DNA from: an uncultured Oscillospiraceae bacterium
GTDB taxonomy: Bacteria > Bacillota_A > Clostridia > Oscillospirales > Oscillospiraceae
NCBI GenBank assembly: GCA_944386965.1
Contig: CALXDE010000263.1
Location: 1 to 36,200 of the forward strand
DNA: 36,200 nucleotides
Reading direction: 5' to 3'
Shown here: positions 23,450-30,814 of the stretch, one piece after another
How positions within the stretch are numbered: the stretch's first letter is position 1
Layout: every line of letters begins with the position of its first letter
Position numbers and translations under genes: made by a program
Notes under the pieces: generated by a model
Seen by the model: only the letters and a program-made list of their open reading frames with translations
Told to the model about the DNA's origin: nothing
Databases searched by the model: none

Positions 23450-24340
23450 TTATTCATCATTCTCATCTGAAGGCTGTACGATTCCAAAAATATCTTCTCT
23501 CGCTGCCGCTCCAGCTGCCAAAGCTTCCTGACGCTTTTCCTCCTCAATCTCTTCCATGGTCTTACATCCAATCAAGTATTCCGTGGAATAGGGGACGATC
23601 TCGGTTGCTGTCTGCAGGTATTCGTATTCTTCCCCGCACTGGCTGCAGGTGTGTTTCCTTATGTAATCCCTGGTCTGGATTGCACCGTCCACAAAAACCA
23701 TACTGCCTTCTGAGATGGCACGGTAATCATTATCGGCAACGAAACCATAGGACTTTACAAACGGGAAGTCATGGCGGTTTGTTTCATCATCCTCTTTAAT
23801 GCGGTACTTACGAGGAACATCAAGCTGATAGTTTGTAATTTTCTGCCCTTTATCCGTAACGAAAAGTTCTGGTGCAGTGCAGACTGTCCCAATCACGGTG
23901 ATCCGATTGGAGATTTCCGAATTTTTCCGGATTTCCTTATTCCCTCCGGCAGCATCCAGCTTTTTGAACTCAGTCTTCATAAAGATAGGGTTGATAAAAG
24001 ACAACATGGAATCCAATTGGTCGACAGCGCCACAATGCGGGCAGCGAAGGTTTTTTTTGATATTGACGGTTGCCAGGGTTCCCCTGAGTTCAATGATATC
24101 CCCCACTTCCCACGTAGCCATAAGCTTCATGATTTTATCATTTTGCGAGAGGATAATCGGGATATCTGTCCTGACCCTTTTGTCAACCGCACCGAAGTCA
24201 CGGATACCGCGGAGAATCGCAAGGTATCCCATCGCCTGGATCAGTTTTCTTCCCGTTGCAGTCGGGTCGCTTGAATTGTATCGTAACCTTGGCGCTTCCA
24301 TGACCTGTCCGTACATAGTCACTTCATTATGTCTTGCCAT
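23450..24340 (-). CDS. Tandem OB-fold, SSB-like protein with two CxxC motifs
   Basis: 296 residues made of two similar halves. Each begins like SSB (NEVTMYGQVMEAPRLRYN; NRITVIGTVCTAPELFVTDK), contains a central barrel (GDIIELRGTLATVN; GSMVFVDGAIQTRDYIR) and is followed by a single CxxC (CPHCG, about residue 99; CSQCG, about 232). The second half has the FPFVKSYGF strand of SSB-type OB folds. The acidic tail ends QPSDENDE. Likely a single-strand DNA-binding protein with a zinc site made across the halves or in a dimer. It is distinct from the ordinary ssb at 15784. Start ATG 24340, GGAAAGGAG. Confidence 0.7.
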   Translation of the reverse strand: MARHNEVTMYGQVMEAPRLRYNSSDPTATGRKLIQAMGYLAILRGIRDFGAVDKRVRTDIPIILSQNDKIMKLMATWEVGDIIELRGTLATVNIKKNLRCPHCGAVDQLDSMLSFINPIFMKTEFKKLDAAGGNKEIRKNSEISNRITVIGTVCTAPELFVTDKGQKITNYQLDVPRKYRIKEDDETNRHDFPFVKSYGFVADNDYRAISEGSMVFVDGAIQTRDYIRKHTCSQCGEEYEYLQTATEIVPYSTEYLIGCKTMEEIEEEKRQEALAAGAAAREDIFGIVQPSDENDE

Positions 24341-24378
24341 AAATAAATACTCCTTTCCAAAACTATGGTGTTTTTTAG

Positions 24379-24407
24379 ATTATGGAAAATATCCGCCTGA
24401 AAACCGC
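24379..24407 (-). promoter_or_regulatory. CATAAT-type promoter inside a terminator hairpin
   Basis: TTTTC-CATAAT (hexamer 24384-24379) with GCGGTT 17 nt upstream (24407-24402). The -35-like hexamer lies in the loop of the inverted repeat CCGCCTGA/TCAGGCGG (24393-24400 and 24425-24432) after the PhoH gene, so terminator and promoter overlap. Confidence 0.55.
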
Positions 24408-24451
24408 AAAAAATATTGGGCATATCAGGCGGAACAAAAAATATCAGCGAA

Positions 24452-25831
24452 TTAAATAAGGGAAGCAACTCTTGCTGCGAGCGGGCTTCTGGTCGTTTCC
24501 TCATCCGTAAATCCAAATAAACAGCACAGTGGGTCGCCGGACATCAGCTTGATCGCATAGGCAAGTCCGTTATTTCGTTTATCCAGGCGCGGATTGTCAA
24601 TCTGGTTAAGGTCACCTGCTATCACAAGCTTCGTCCCCTCTCCTACCCTGGTAAGGATCCCTTTCATCTGGCTGATGGATGTGTTCTGGGCTTCGTCAAC
24701 AAACAGGATCTGCCTTGTAAGAGATCTACCGCGAAGGAAACCGAGGGCTTCCACGGAAATATAACCCTTATCAAGCAGGTAATCGATCTTGCCCTTAAGG
24801 TCCGTCTCATTTCCCTTATTTTTCTTAACAGTGTCGGAATCAACCAGGATCTCAAGGTTATCCATACATCCTCTAAGCAACGGTCCGACCTTACTCTCCT
24901 CATCGCCGGGGAGGGCACCGATGTCCTTATCAAACTCCACATTAGCTCGGGTAATTGTAATTTTGCGGTAGATTGGTTCTTCCGCGCACTGCTGCAGGGC
25001 GCAGGCGAGGGTTAAGAATGTTTTTGCGGTACCAGCGGAGCCTTTTAAGATTACAAGGGGAATTTCATTGGCCGGCGCCATCAGTGCTTCTATACAGAAT
25101 TTTTGGGCAGAGTTTCTTGGTGTTATGCCGTATGGATGGCTTTTTTCAAATCGGAGCGGCTGGATCATGCCGTTCCTTACCATCCCCAGCTTCGTTCCCA
25201 TTGTGGTATTGTCAATAATGATCAGGAACTGGTTCTCCACAAGGGTTTTATTCTTCTCTTTTTTCTCAAACTTTGCTTTTTTAACCGGTACCGGGTTGCC
25301 GGACGCGAACTCACCAAAATCTTTTGCAGAAAGGAAAATAGTACCGCGTCCATTGTATTTAAGGTAGTCCTCATCCACCATTTCATGGCGGTACTCTTCC
25401 GTATTAACACCAATAACGGAAGCCTTGACACGTACATTTGTATCGTTCGACACAATGGTTACCGGGAGCTTTTCCGTCTCTGAAAGATATTTGGAGATTT
25501 TCAGGATGTAATTGTCCGGCTTGTCCTTCCATGTTTCCGGTAGTTTTACGTCACCGCAGTCGGTCTGCACCCGGATCATGCCGCCGTTGGCAGTCGGAAT
25601 GCCTTTTGTGAGGTCGCCTTTCCTGATAAGCAGGTCAATATTCCGGATTGCCTGTCTGGCATTGTATCCCTTATCTCCCGGAGCCTTCTTGTTGTCGTCT
25701 AGTTCTTCGATTACCGTGGACGGGACAATGACGATATTGTCATCGAACATCCCCAGGCAGTCCGGATCCGATATAAACACATTTGTATCGATCACATAAA
25801 TTTTCTTCTTATCATTCTTTTTCGCAGCCAT
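24452..25831 (-). CDS. PIN-PhoH ATPase (PhoH2/YlaK type)
   Basis: 459 residues. N-terminal PIN RNase domain: KIYVIDTNVFISDPDC with the first catalytic Asp (residue 15), STVIEELD (second acid), and NDTNVRVKA later. The C-terminal PhoH domain is a P-loop ATPase: LKGSAGTAKTFLTLA (Walker A, near 260), then QILFVDEAQNTS (Walker B) and AGDLNQIDNP. PhoH2 proteins are described as RNA-cleaving, RNA-unwinding toxins or RNA-decay enzymes; they are frequent in phages. ATG 25831, GGAAAGGAGC upstream. It may process RNA of host or element. Confidence 0.9.
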   Translation of the reverse strand: MAAKKNDKKKIYVIDTNVFISDPDCLGMFDDNIVIVPSTVIEELDDNKKAPGDKGYNARQAIRNIDLLIRKGDLTKGIPTANGGMIRVQTDCGDVKLPETWKDKPDNYILKISKYLSETEKLPVTIVSNDTNVRVKASVIGVNTEEYRHEMVDEDYLKYNGRGTIFLSAKDFGEFASGNPVPVKKAKFEKKEKNKTLVENQFLIIIDNTTMGTKLGMVRNGMIQPLRFEKSHPYGITPRNSAQKFCIEALMAPANEIPLVILKGSAGTAKTFLTLACALQQCAEEPIYRKITITRANVEFDKDIGALPGDEESKVGPLLRGCMDNLEILVDSDTVKKNKGNETDLKGKIDYLLDKGYISVEALGFLRGRSLTRQILFVDEAQNTSISQMKGILTRVGEGTKLVIAGDLNQIDNPRLDKRNNGLAYAIKLMSGDPLCCLFGFTDEETTRSPLAARVASLI

Positions 25832-25860
25832 AACAAGCTCCTTTCCTTTACTATCAAGGC

Positions 25861-25867
25861 AATTATG
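25861..25867 (-). promoter_or_regulatory. CATAATT box upstream of the PhoH gene
   Basis: CATAATT on the minus strand 29 nt before ATG 25831; the hexamer 17 nt upstream is AAGAAA, a weaker fit to GCGAAA. Confidence 0.45.
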
Positions 25868-25906
25868 GGGATTTTTTCGTGAATTTTCTTATGAAAAGGC
25901 AAAAAA

Positions 25907-25935
25907 ATACGGAACAGGTTTCCCTGTCCCGTATT
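25907..25935 (-). terminator. Terminator of the four-gene HAD operon
   Basis: AATACGGaACAGG / CCTGTcCCGTATT stem with a short AAA loop followed by seven T on the minus strand. It is just after the stop of the 25939-26433 gene. Confidence 0.85.
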
Positions 25936-25938
25936 GGG

Positions 25939-26433
25939 TTATCCAAAAATCAGATGGTCGAGTTCTTCGATATCGCCGGTTCTTGGCCCGTCAAAGGTGC
26001 CTCCGACTCCGTTGATTCCATTAAGCCATTTGATTGCCTTCCCCCCGGCCTTCTTCCAGGCAGTCAGGTTTGGTGTGTGATCATCCACAAGGACGTCGTT
26101 TTCTGTCAATGGGCGGTTAAGCGCTTCAATAACGAAATCCGCCTTGCAGACACCATCGCAAACGAAAATACGGTGCGCAGGATCGATATTGGGCGCATAC
26201 TCATCCACCCATTCATTTTTTTCATCATGCGCATAGCTTTCCGGGATATAGGCGGATAGCGTGTATGAATCCACGTTATCTTTCTTTTCCCTCAGCTCAT
26301 TTGCATATCTTGCAAGAGGCGTTGGAGCCAAAGAGCGGAAATATCCTTTCTTTAAAAGGTCAGAAAAACTTGCGGCAGCTCTCCACTCTGCTAAAGTTCC
26401 GTCCAAATCAAAATACACATTAATTCTATTCAT
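25939..26433 (-). CDS. HAD-superfamily phosphatase, 5'-nucleotidase (NT5C)-like
   Basis: 164 residues. The N terminus NRINVYFDLDGTLAEWR gives the HAD motif I (DLDGT) with nucleophile and acid Asp at about 8 and 10. Motif for the second acidic pair is DVLVDDHTPNLTAW near residue 115, as in 5'(3')-deoxyribonucleotidases of phages and Firmicutes. It would dephosphorylate (deoxy)nucleotides. It is the last gene of an operon of four (27898 to 25939). Confidence 0.75.
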   Translation of the reverse strand: MNRINVYFDLDGTLAEWRAAASFSDLLKKGYFRSLAPTPLARYANELREKKDNVDSYTLSAYIPESYAHDEKNEWVDEYAPNIDPAHRIFVCDGVCKADFVIEALNRPLTENDVLVDDHTPNLTAWKKAGGKAIKWLNGINGVGGTFDGPRTGDIEELDHLIFG

Positions 26434-26448
26434 ATAGTTTTCTCCTTT

Positions 26449-26805
26449 TCAAATCAAATTTTGGTCGAATGTTTCATCGGCGTTTACCTCAATTACGATT
26501 ACCGCAGGGTTTCCAATTGTTAATCTATCACCGGTTTTTATCTTTTCAATACCATAAAATGACATCCAGGAATCAGGTATGTAATTTGGAATATCAAGCC
26601 AGTTAAAGTCATGCATAGTATCCTCATATGCCTTCTCCCCTTCTGCAGTAGTCAACCATGCGGTGACTGCTTTTTTAAAAACTTCTTTAACGCCGTCCTC
26701 CGTTTTGCGGCATTTGTAATCCGGAAGCGTATATTCCATGTTGTAGAATTCTGTATCCAGTCCTTCCTTTCTGACGGCATGTATGATAACAACAGTCTTT
26801 TCCAT
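26449..26805 (-). CDS. Hypothetical protein (118 aa)
   Basis: 118 residues, MEKTVVIIHAVRKEGLDTEF. Its ATG overlaps the stop of the upstream gene (TAATG), implying translational coupling. It contains a long helix (DGVKEVFKKAVTAWLTTAEG) and ends in a beta region (GDRLTIGNPAVIVIEVN). Family not recognised; probably soluble. Confidence 0.7.
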   Translation of the reverse strand: MEKTVVIIHAVRKEGLDTEFYNMEYTLPDYKCRKTEDGVKEVFKKAVTAWLTTAEGEKAYEDTMHDFNWLDIPNYIPDSWMSFYGIEKIKTGDRLTIGNPAVIVIEVNADETFDQNLI

Positions 26806-27686
26806 TATTTTCTCCTTCTCTGAATGAAAACCGTTAATTTATCGTGTTCTTCATCTGTCAGGCCGTCCAGTATCTGGAATACATCACCGGCGGTCAGCCT
26901 TTCGTCCGCATCAACAGTTATGTCTGAGTCTTCAATAAGATCGGTCGGCTTATAATACCACTTGCCGTCAATGAGTTCTACCTGAGTGCCGGCCCATTCT
27001 GCAACTTCCTTTCTGTCGGTTCCATTATCATAGATATAAAGCCTGACATCATCAAAGTCGTCGAAGAGTTCGGAAAGTTTCGTGTTAGTGACATCCTTTT
27101 CGCACTCTGTATACCTTGGATAGTCTTCTGCTGTTCCGGCAAATTCAAGATACCCTTTTAAAAGGATGGCTTCGTCGCCTCCCTCTTTGGCTCTCTCCAA
27201 CCAGACAATATTTTCATCGTTTTGATGGGCAGCTTTAAATGAAGCTACCGGCATCACGCTCACGCAGTCGTTCAGGTTGTTTTCGATTATGCTTTTTAGT
27301 ATCTCATTTCTTAAAGAGTAATCGCTGAATGCTGCAGCCGCGTCCTTTTTGATGCCATGGATAAGCCACTTATAATTGGGAATTTTTTCTTCCCCAATCA
27401 AATCCTCGATTCCTGATTTGATATCGTCTTCGTTCCACGATTCCGTATGCCAGGTATCACCATATAAAGTTTCCTGACATGGACCGCAGCTGCATTCTTT
27501 AAAGCAAAATCTCTTCATAAACTCACTTTCTTCAATAAAAGCGAAATTCGGCAGCACTCCTGATTCAGGGTACGTTTTTCGATAGGCTATAAAAGCCTCG
27601 TCCATGTTTACAGCATAGATTTTTATGTAGCCGTTTTCGTAGGGTGTATTCCAATTTTTGTTACATACGACGTAATACGTGTTCAT
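26805..27686 (-). CDS. Hypothetical protein (293 aa)
   Basis: 293 residues, start ATG 27686 after GGAGGATAAAA. An N-terminal small domain (NTYYVVCNKNWNTPYENGYI) is followed by a cysteine cluster CFKECSCGPC at about residues 61-70, then a helical middle and acidic C-terminal domain (VTNTKLSELFDDFDDVRLYI). The last 25 residues (LDGLTDEEHDKLTVFIQRRR) are helical. The name of the family is unknown to me. Cotranscribed with the small membrane protein upstream and coupled to the gene downstream. Confidence 0.7.
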   Translation of the reverse strand: MNTYYVVCNKNWNTPYENGYIKIYAVNMDEAFIAYRKTYPESGVLPNFAFIEESEFMKRFCFKECSCGPCQETLYGDTWHTESWNEDDIKSGIEDLIGEEKIPNYKWLIHGIKKDAAAAFSDYSLRNEILKSIIENNLNDCVSVMPVASFKAAHQNDENIVWLERAKEGGDEAILLKGYLEFAGTAEDYPRYTECEKDVTNTKLSELFDDFDDVRLYIYDNGTDRKEVAEWAGTQVELIDGKWYYKPTDLIEDSDITVDADERLTAGDVFQILDGLTDEEHDKLTVFIQRRRK

Positions 27687-27712
27687 TTTTATCCTCCATT
27701 ATCTCCTTTAAA

Positions 27713-27898
27713 TCACTTAAAATTTGCTTTAATCTCTGTCAGCTTACCAGAAATAGACTGCACAGTTGCCGCAGGATCAAAGTTGTTCTGATATGCGATA
27801 CAGATGACTGCTGCAAGACAGCATAAAATAATCGCATGTACTTTTCTCTTTCCGATCGCAATACATGCGATCCGATATGCTTTCTTTAAATTTCTCAT
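27713..27898 (-). CDS. Small single-pass membrane protein (61 aa)
   Basis: I take ATG 27898 (MRNLKKAYRIACIAIGKRKV) because AGGAGG is 10 nt upstream; the frame is open 14 codons further without a site. Positively charged N terminus, one membrane span (HAIILCCLAAVICIAYQ), then an outside tail of about 25 residues. It is first in the HAD operon. Function unknown. Confidence 0.65.
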   Translation of the reverse strand: MRNLKKAYRIACIAIGKRKVHAIILCCLAAVICIAYQNNFDPAATVQSISGKLTEIKANFK

Positions 27899-27943
27899 TT
27901 TGCAATAACCTCCTTTACTCGCATATCCATTCGTTTTCATGGA

Positions 27944-27950
27944 AATTATG
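27944..27950 (-). promoter_or_regulatory. CATAATT box of the HAD operon
   Basis: CATAATT on the minus strand 45 nt before ATG 27898. The region 17 nt upstream is TATTTA, so only the -10 part matches the family. Confidence 0.4.
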
Positions 27951-27984
27951 CATTAGGAAGATACTGGTAAATATATTTTTGCCA

Positions 27985-28014
27985 AAAAAGGACCTGTTAT
28001 AAAAACAGATCCTT
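27985..28014 (-). terminator. Terminator after the DUF2130 gene
   Basis: AAGGACCTG / CAGATCCTT stem (one mismatch) running into TTTTTTGG on the minus strand, 20 nt after the stop. Confidence 0.75.
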
Positions 28015-28033
28015 GAAGAAAATATCGGCCATT

Positions 28034-29422
28034 TTATTTGATTTCAATGCCAGCTCTTTCAAACGCTTCCTGCATAGTTGCATTTCCCTTTGTCAGCTTT
28101 TTGATAGAGAGATCCTCCGCCTTCTTATTTGCCAGTCTCAGGTTGTTCTCTGATTTCACCAGATTTTCCCGTACCTTCTGCAGGCTTTCGATTGTTTTAT
28201 CGATTCCGGTAATTGCATCCTGGAAACGCTCCGATGCCAGCCTGTAATTGCGGCCAAATGCATCTTTAAACGCCATCATCTGCTGTTCAAAGGCAATGAC
28301 ATCCATATTCTGAGTCCTGACCGCTTCCAGTTCGTGGCGAATGGAAAGGCTTTTAGTTGCTGCATTGCGAAGCATGCTGATAATCGGGATGAAGAACTGG
28401 GGACGAATAATGTACATTTTCTCATACTTATGCGAAACATCCACAATTCCCGCATTGTAAATTTCATTGTCCGGTTCCAGCATGGTAACCAGTATTGCAT
28501 ACTCACAGCCCTTTTCCCTGCGGTCTTTGTCGAGTTTCTTTAAAAAGTCCTCGTTCTTATGCTTGGTGGATATGCCTGCGTCCATCTCATTTTTCATCTC
28601 AAACATAATTGAGATAAATTCAAAGCCGGTTTCATCGTAATCACGGAAGATGAAGTCTCCCTTGGAACCGCCGCTGGCATCATTGTCCTTCTCAAAATAC
28701 GCACGCTGAAATGCCATAGGACGGACTTTTTCAAATTCAACCAGGCAATGCTGTTCCAGGCTTTCGCCGATCATCTTGGTGGATAATCTGGCTTTAAAAT
28801 CCTTGTAGCGCTCGATTTCTTCGTCTTTCATACGAAGCTGATCCTCATACCTGGTTTTAAGAGCTTGTTCCTCCGCCGCAGCTTTTGCTTTTGCTGCATT
28901 CAAATCTCCTTCCATTTTCGAAAGGGCGAGGCGGCTGTCTGCAATTTCTTTGTCCTTTGCTTCGACAGCATTGCGTACTGCAATATCGGTCTTTTGATCT
29001 GCCTGAGAAATTTGGGCTTTTAATTCTGCAATCTGTAATTCGGATTTGGCAATTTCCTGTTCTTTTTTATTTACCGCTTCCTGTACAGCTATTTCTCTGT
29101 CCTTATCGGCTCCGGCAAGCTTCATACGCAATTCGGAGACTTCGTTTTCCTTTTCGGCTAATTTATCCGCCTGCTGCTTCATCAACTTTGAATTTTCATC
29201 TGACTGTTTTTCCATAAATTCCGCAGCCTGCATGGAAAGACGCTTCTCTAACTCTGCCTTGTGCTGTTCCTGCATTGCCTTCTTTTCTGCATCCCACTTT
29301 TCCTGATTAATTCTTAATGCGGTATCCAACTCCTTCTCGCGGATCTGCTTTGCGATCTGCTCATAACTGGATTCGTCAATAGGAAATACCTTCCCACAAT
29401 TTGGACACTTAATTTCAGCCAT
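28034..29422 (-). CDS. DUF2130 (PF09903) coiled-coil protein
   Basis: 462 residues starting MAEIKCPNCGKVFPIDESSY: the start ATG 29422 has AAAGGA 8 nt upstream (a second ATG two codons earlier is too close). The zinc-knuckle CPNC start, a very long coiled coil (about residues 25-225) and the C-terminal globular domain with MIGESLEQHCLVEFEKVRPM, then GDFIFRDYDETGFEFISIMF and EMKNE, match DUF2130. Its biochemical role is not established; the EMKN/D...K residues around there recall nuclease-like folds. Likely cytoplasmic. Confidence 0.85.
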   Translation of the reverse strand: MAEIKCPNCGKVFPIDESSYEQIAKQIREKELDTALRINQEKWDAEKKAMQEQHKAELEKRLSMQAAEFMEKQSDENSKLMKQQADKLAEKENEVSELRMKLAGADKDREIAVQEAVNKKEQEIAKSELQIAELKAQISQADQKTDIAVRNAVEAKDKEIADSRLALSKMEGDLNAAKAKAAAEEQALKTRYEDQLRMKDEEIERYKDFKARLSTKMIGESLEQHCLVEFEKVRPMAFQRAYFEKDNDASGGSKGDFIFRDYDETGFEFISIMFEMKNEMDAGISTKHKNEDFLKKLDKDRREKGCEYAILVTMLEPDNEIYNAGIVDVSHKYEKMYIIRPQFFIPIISMLRNAATKSLSIRHELEAVRTQNMDVIAFEQQMMAFKDAFGRNYRLASERFQDAITGIDKTIESLQKVRENLVKSENNLRLANKKAEDLSIKKLTKGNATMQEAFERAGIEIK

Positions 29423-29465
29423 ATACATTTTCCTTTCTCTGCATGTCTTTTTATGTTTTCTTGGA

Positions 29466-29472
29466 AATTATG
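29466..29472 (-). promoter_or_regulatory. CATAATT box of the DUF2130 gene
   Basis: CATAATT on the minus strand 43 nt before ATG 29422, between the tRNA array and the gene. Confidence 0.4.
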
Positions 29473-29525
29473 GGGCTGGATGATTAAAAATTGGGAAATG
29501 ATTAAATTTAGGCATTTATGCCGCC

Positions 29526-29556
29526 TAATCCTCGGCAATTTAATTGTCGAGTAGTC
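29526..29556 (+). repeat. Palindromic repeat, copy 2
   Basis: CTAATCCTCGG, hairpin CTCGGCAATT / AATTGTCGAG, then TAGT. Against 12660-12690, both sides of the stem changed in step (GGTAATT/AATTACC to GGCAATT/AATTGTC with a G-U pair). It is 23 nt from the end of tRNA-Trp. Confidence 0.5.
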
Positions 29557-29578
29557 CATGGACGCTAATGAAAAGAAG

Positions 29579-29649
29579 CAGGCCCAAAAGGATTCGAACC
29601 TCTATCCGGAGTTTTGGAGACTCTTATGCTGCCATTGCACCATGGGCCT
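29579..29649 (-). tRNA. tRNA-Trp (CCA)
   Basis: Acceptor AGGCCCA/TGGGCCT, anticodon CCA, T-arm with GGTTCGAATCC. The 3' CCA is not encoded. Last tRNA of the minus-strand array. Confidence 0.88.
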
Positions 29650-29654
29650 ATGAA

Positions 29655-29727
29655 GGTGGCCGAAGGGAATCGAACCCTCAACCTGCGGATCCACACTCCG
29701 CTGCTCTGCCAATTAAGCTACGACCAC
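29655..29727 (-). tRNA. tRNA-His (GTG)
   Basis: Acceptor GTGGTCG/CGGCCAC, anticodon stem GCGGA/TCCGC with loop GTGTGGA, T-loop TTCGATT, discriminator C as usual for His. No encoded CCA. Confidence 0.9.
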
Positions 29728-29729
29728 AG

Positions 29730-29802
29730 TACCATCGATGGGGTTCGAACCCATGACCTTCCGCGTATGAAGCGGACGCTCTGCCTGCTAAGCTACGATG
29801 GA
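29730..29802 (-). tRNA. tRNA-Met (CAT), elongator type
   Basis: Anticodon stem TCCGC/GCGGA with loop TTCATAC. Acceptor TCCATCG/CGATGGT leaves a T-T mismatch at the first pair. The anticodon stem lacks the three G-C pairs of an initiator. A CAT anticodon could also be a lysidine-modified Ile tRNA. Confidence 0.85.
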
Positions 29803-29877
29803 GTCCTGAAGGGTGGAATCGAACCACCGGCCCTCCGCATATCAGGCGGACACTCTGCCTGCTGAGCTACTTCAGGA
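29803..29877 (-). tRNA. tRNA-Ile (GAT)
   Basis: Acceptor TCCTGAA/TTCAGGA, anticodon loop CTGATAT, T-arm GGTGGTTCGATTCCACC. It abuts the Met gene with no gap. Confidence 0.9.
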
Positions 29878-29883
29878 AATTAG

Positions 29884-29957
29884 CGCCCCCGGCGGGATTC
29901 GAACCCGCGATTTTCCGGGCGACAGCCGGATGGAATGAACCACTATCCTACGAGGGC
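29884..29957 (-). tRNA. tRNA-Asp (GTC)
   Basis: Acceptor GCCCTCG/CGGGGGC, anticodon loop CTGTCGC, T-arm CGGGTTCGAATCCCG. D-arm is AT-rich and longer than usual. Confidence 0.88.
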
Positions 29958-29962
29958 GAAAA

Positions 29963-30036
29963 TCGGAATGACAGGATTTGAACCTGCGGCCTCCTGATCC
30001 CAAATCAGGCGTCCTGCCTGGCTGGACTACATTCCG
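29963..30036 (-). tRNA. tRNA-Pro (TGG)
   Basis: Acceptor CGGAATG/CATTCCG, anticodon loop TTTGGGA, T-arm CAGGTTCAAATCCTG. Confidence 0.9.
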
Positions 30037-30040
30037 AAAA

Positions 30041-30112
30041 TATCCGTAAAGGGAATCGAACCCATATTAGCTGATTAGAAGTCAGCTGCTTTATCCATTA
30101 AGCTATACGGAT
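30041..30112 (-). tRNA. tRNA-Arg (TCT)
   Basis: Acceptor ATCCGTA/TACGGAT, anticodon stem GCTGA/TCAGC with loop CTTCTAA; decodes AGA. Confidence 0.9.
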
Positions 30113-30118
30113 GAAAAG

Positions 30119-30192
30119 TATCCGGAGAGAGACTTGAACTCTCAAAACCCGCAGCCTGAGTGCGGGGCGTATGCCAATTCCGCCATCCGGAC
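30119..30192 (-). tRNA. tRNA-Leu (CAG) with a 5-nt variable loop
   Basis: 74 nt. Acceptor GTCCGGA/TCCGGAT, D-arm of Leu type (GCGGAATTGGCATACGC), anticodon stem CCGCA/TGCGG with loop CTCAGGC. The variable region is only GTTTT before the T-arm GAGAGTTCAAGTCTCTC. Bacterial tRNA-Leu normally has a long class II variable arm and 83-88 nt in total. Confidence 0.82.
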
Positions 30193-30205
30193 AAATTGGA
30201 AACAA

Positions 30206-30282
30206 TACAGGAAGTGGGAGTCGAACCCACAAAATGTCGGTGAGTTTGAATCACCCGCATATTCCTATTCTGCTATTCCTGC
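30206..30282 (-). tRNA. tRNA-Leu (CAA) with a short variable loop
   Basis: 77 nt. Acceptor GCAGGAA/TTCCTGT, anticodon stem GGTGA/TCACC with loop TTCAAAC. Variable region GACATTTT (8 nt, no stem) before GTGGGTTCGACTCCCAC. Confidence 0.82.
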
Positions 30283-30289
30283 AAAAAAG

Positions 30290-30374
30290 TGCCCTCGGTG
30301 GGAGTCGAACCCACATATGCCTTACGCACACCCGGTCCTTAGCCGGGCGCATATGCCAATTCTGCTACAAGGGC
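30290..30374 (-). tRNA. tRNA-Leu (AAG)
   Basis: 85 nt, normal class II: acceptor GCCCTTG/CGAGGGC, anticodon stem CCCGG/CCGGG with loop CTAAGGA, and a 16-nt variable arm with TGTGC/GCATA stem. A34 is uncommon in bacterial tRNA-Leu. Confidence 0.87.
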
Positions 30375-30378
30375 AAAA

Positions 30379-30459
30379 TGCACCCAATGGGAATCGAACC
30401 CATATTCCATAGGAAGCGGAGCTTAAATCCGCTGCGTCTGCCAGTTCCGCCATGGGCGC
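30379..30459 (-). tRNA. tRNA-Leu (TAA)
   Basis: 81 nt, class II: acceptor GCGCCCA/TGGGTGC, anticodon loop TTTAAGC, variable arm with TTCC/GGAA stem. Confidence 0.9.
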
Positions 30460-30464
30460 CAAAT

Positions 30465-30537
30465 AGCGGGAACAGGAGTCGAACCTGCTATCTCATAGGG
30501 CATGAGCCTAGAATGGTTATCCGTTCCACTCTCCCGC
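30465..30537 (-). tRNA. tRNA-Met-like (CAT), atypical
   Basis: Acceptor GCGGGAG/TTCCCGC, anticodon loop CTCATGC, T-arm GCAGGTTCGACTCCTGT. Unusual features: G at position 37 after the anticodon, discriminator T, and a long D-arm. Identity (elongator Met or Ile-CAT) uncertain. Confidence 0.75.
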
Positions 30538-30539
30538 AA

Positions 30540-30612
30540 GGCCGGCAACAGGGGTCGAACCTGCGACAAGCTGATTACAAGTCAGCTGCTCTACCATCTG
30601 AGCTATGCCGGC
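30540..30612 (-). tRNA. tRNA-Thr (TGT)
   Basis: Acceptor GCCGGCA/TGCCGGC, anticodon stem GCTGA/TCAGC with loop CTTGTAA, T-arm GCAGGTTCGACCCCTGT. Confidence 0.9.
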
Positions 30613-30662
30613 ATATTTTGAAAAATGAAATTTTCAAGGAGCATTTAAGGAGGGGATATGAA

Positions 30663-30735
30663 AGCGCATAACGGGATTTGAACCCGTCCAGCCTGCTTGG
30701 AAGGCAGGAATGCTGTCCGCTGACATCATATGCGC
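30663..30735 (-). tRNA. tRNA-Gly (TCC)
   Basis: Acceptor GCGCATA/TATGCGC, anticodon stem CCTGC/GCAGG with loop CTTCCAA. Separated from tRNA-Thr by a 50-nt AT-rich gap. Confidence 0.88.
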
Positions 30736-30740
30736 ATGAG

Positions 30741-30814
30741 TGGAACGGGTTGGTAACGATCCAACATCCTTCGGTTTTTCAGACCGACGCTCAGACCTCT
30801 TAAGCTACCGTTCC
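30741..30814 (-). tRNA. tRNA-Phe (GAA), aberrant T-loop
   Basis: Acceptor GGAACGG/CCGTTCC, anticodon stem TCGGT/ACCGA with loop CTGAAAA. The T-loop is ATCGTTA instead of TTCGANT: T54 and A58 are exchanged for A and T. Confidence 0.85.

Noticed and set aside
29544..30671. Open reading frames on the plus and minus strands through the tRNA array
   Set aside because: They run antisense or sense through sixteen tRNA genes, contain repeated GIEPI/ESNPQ-type segments from T-loops, and have no ribosome sites.
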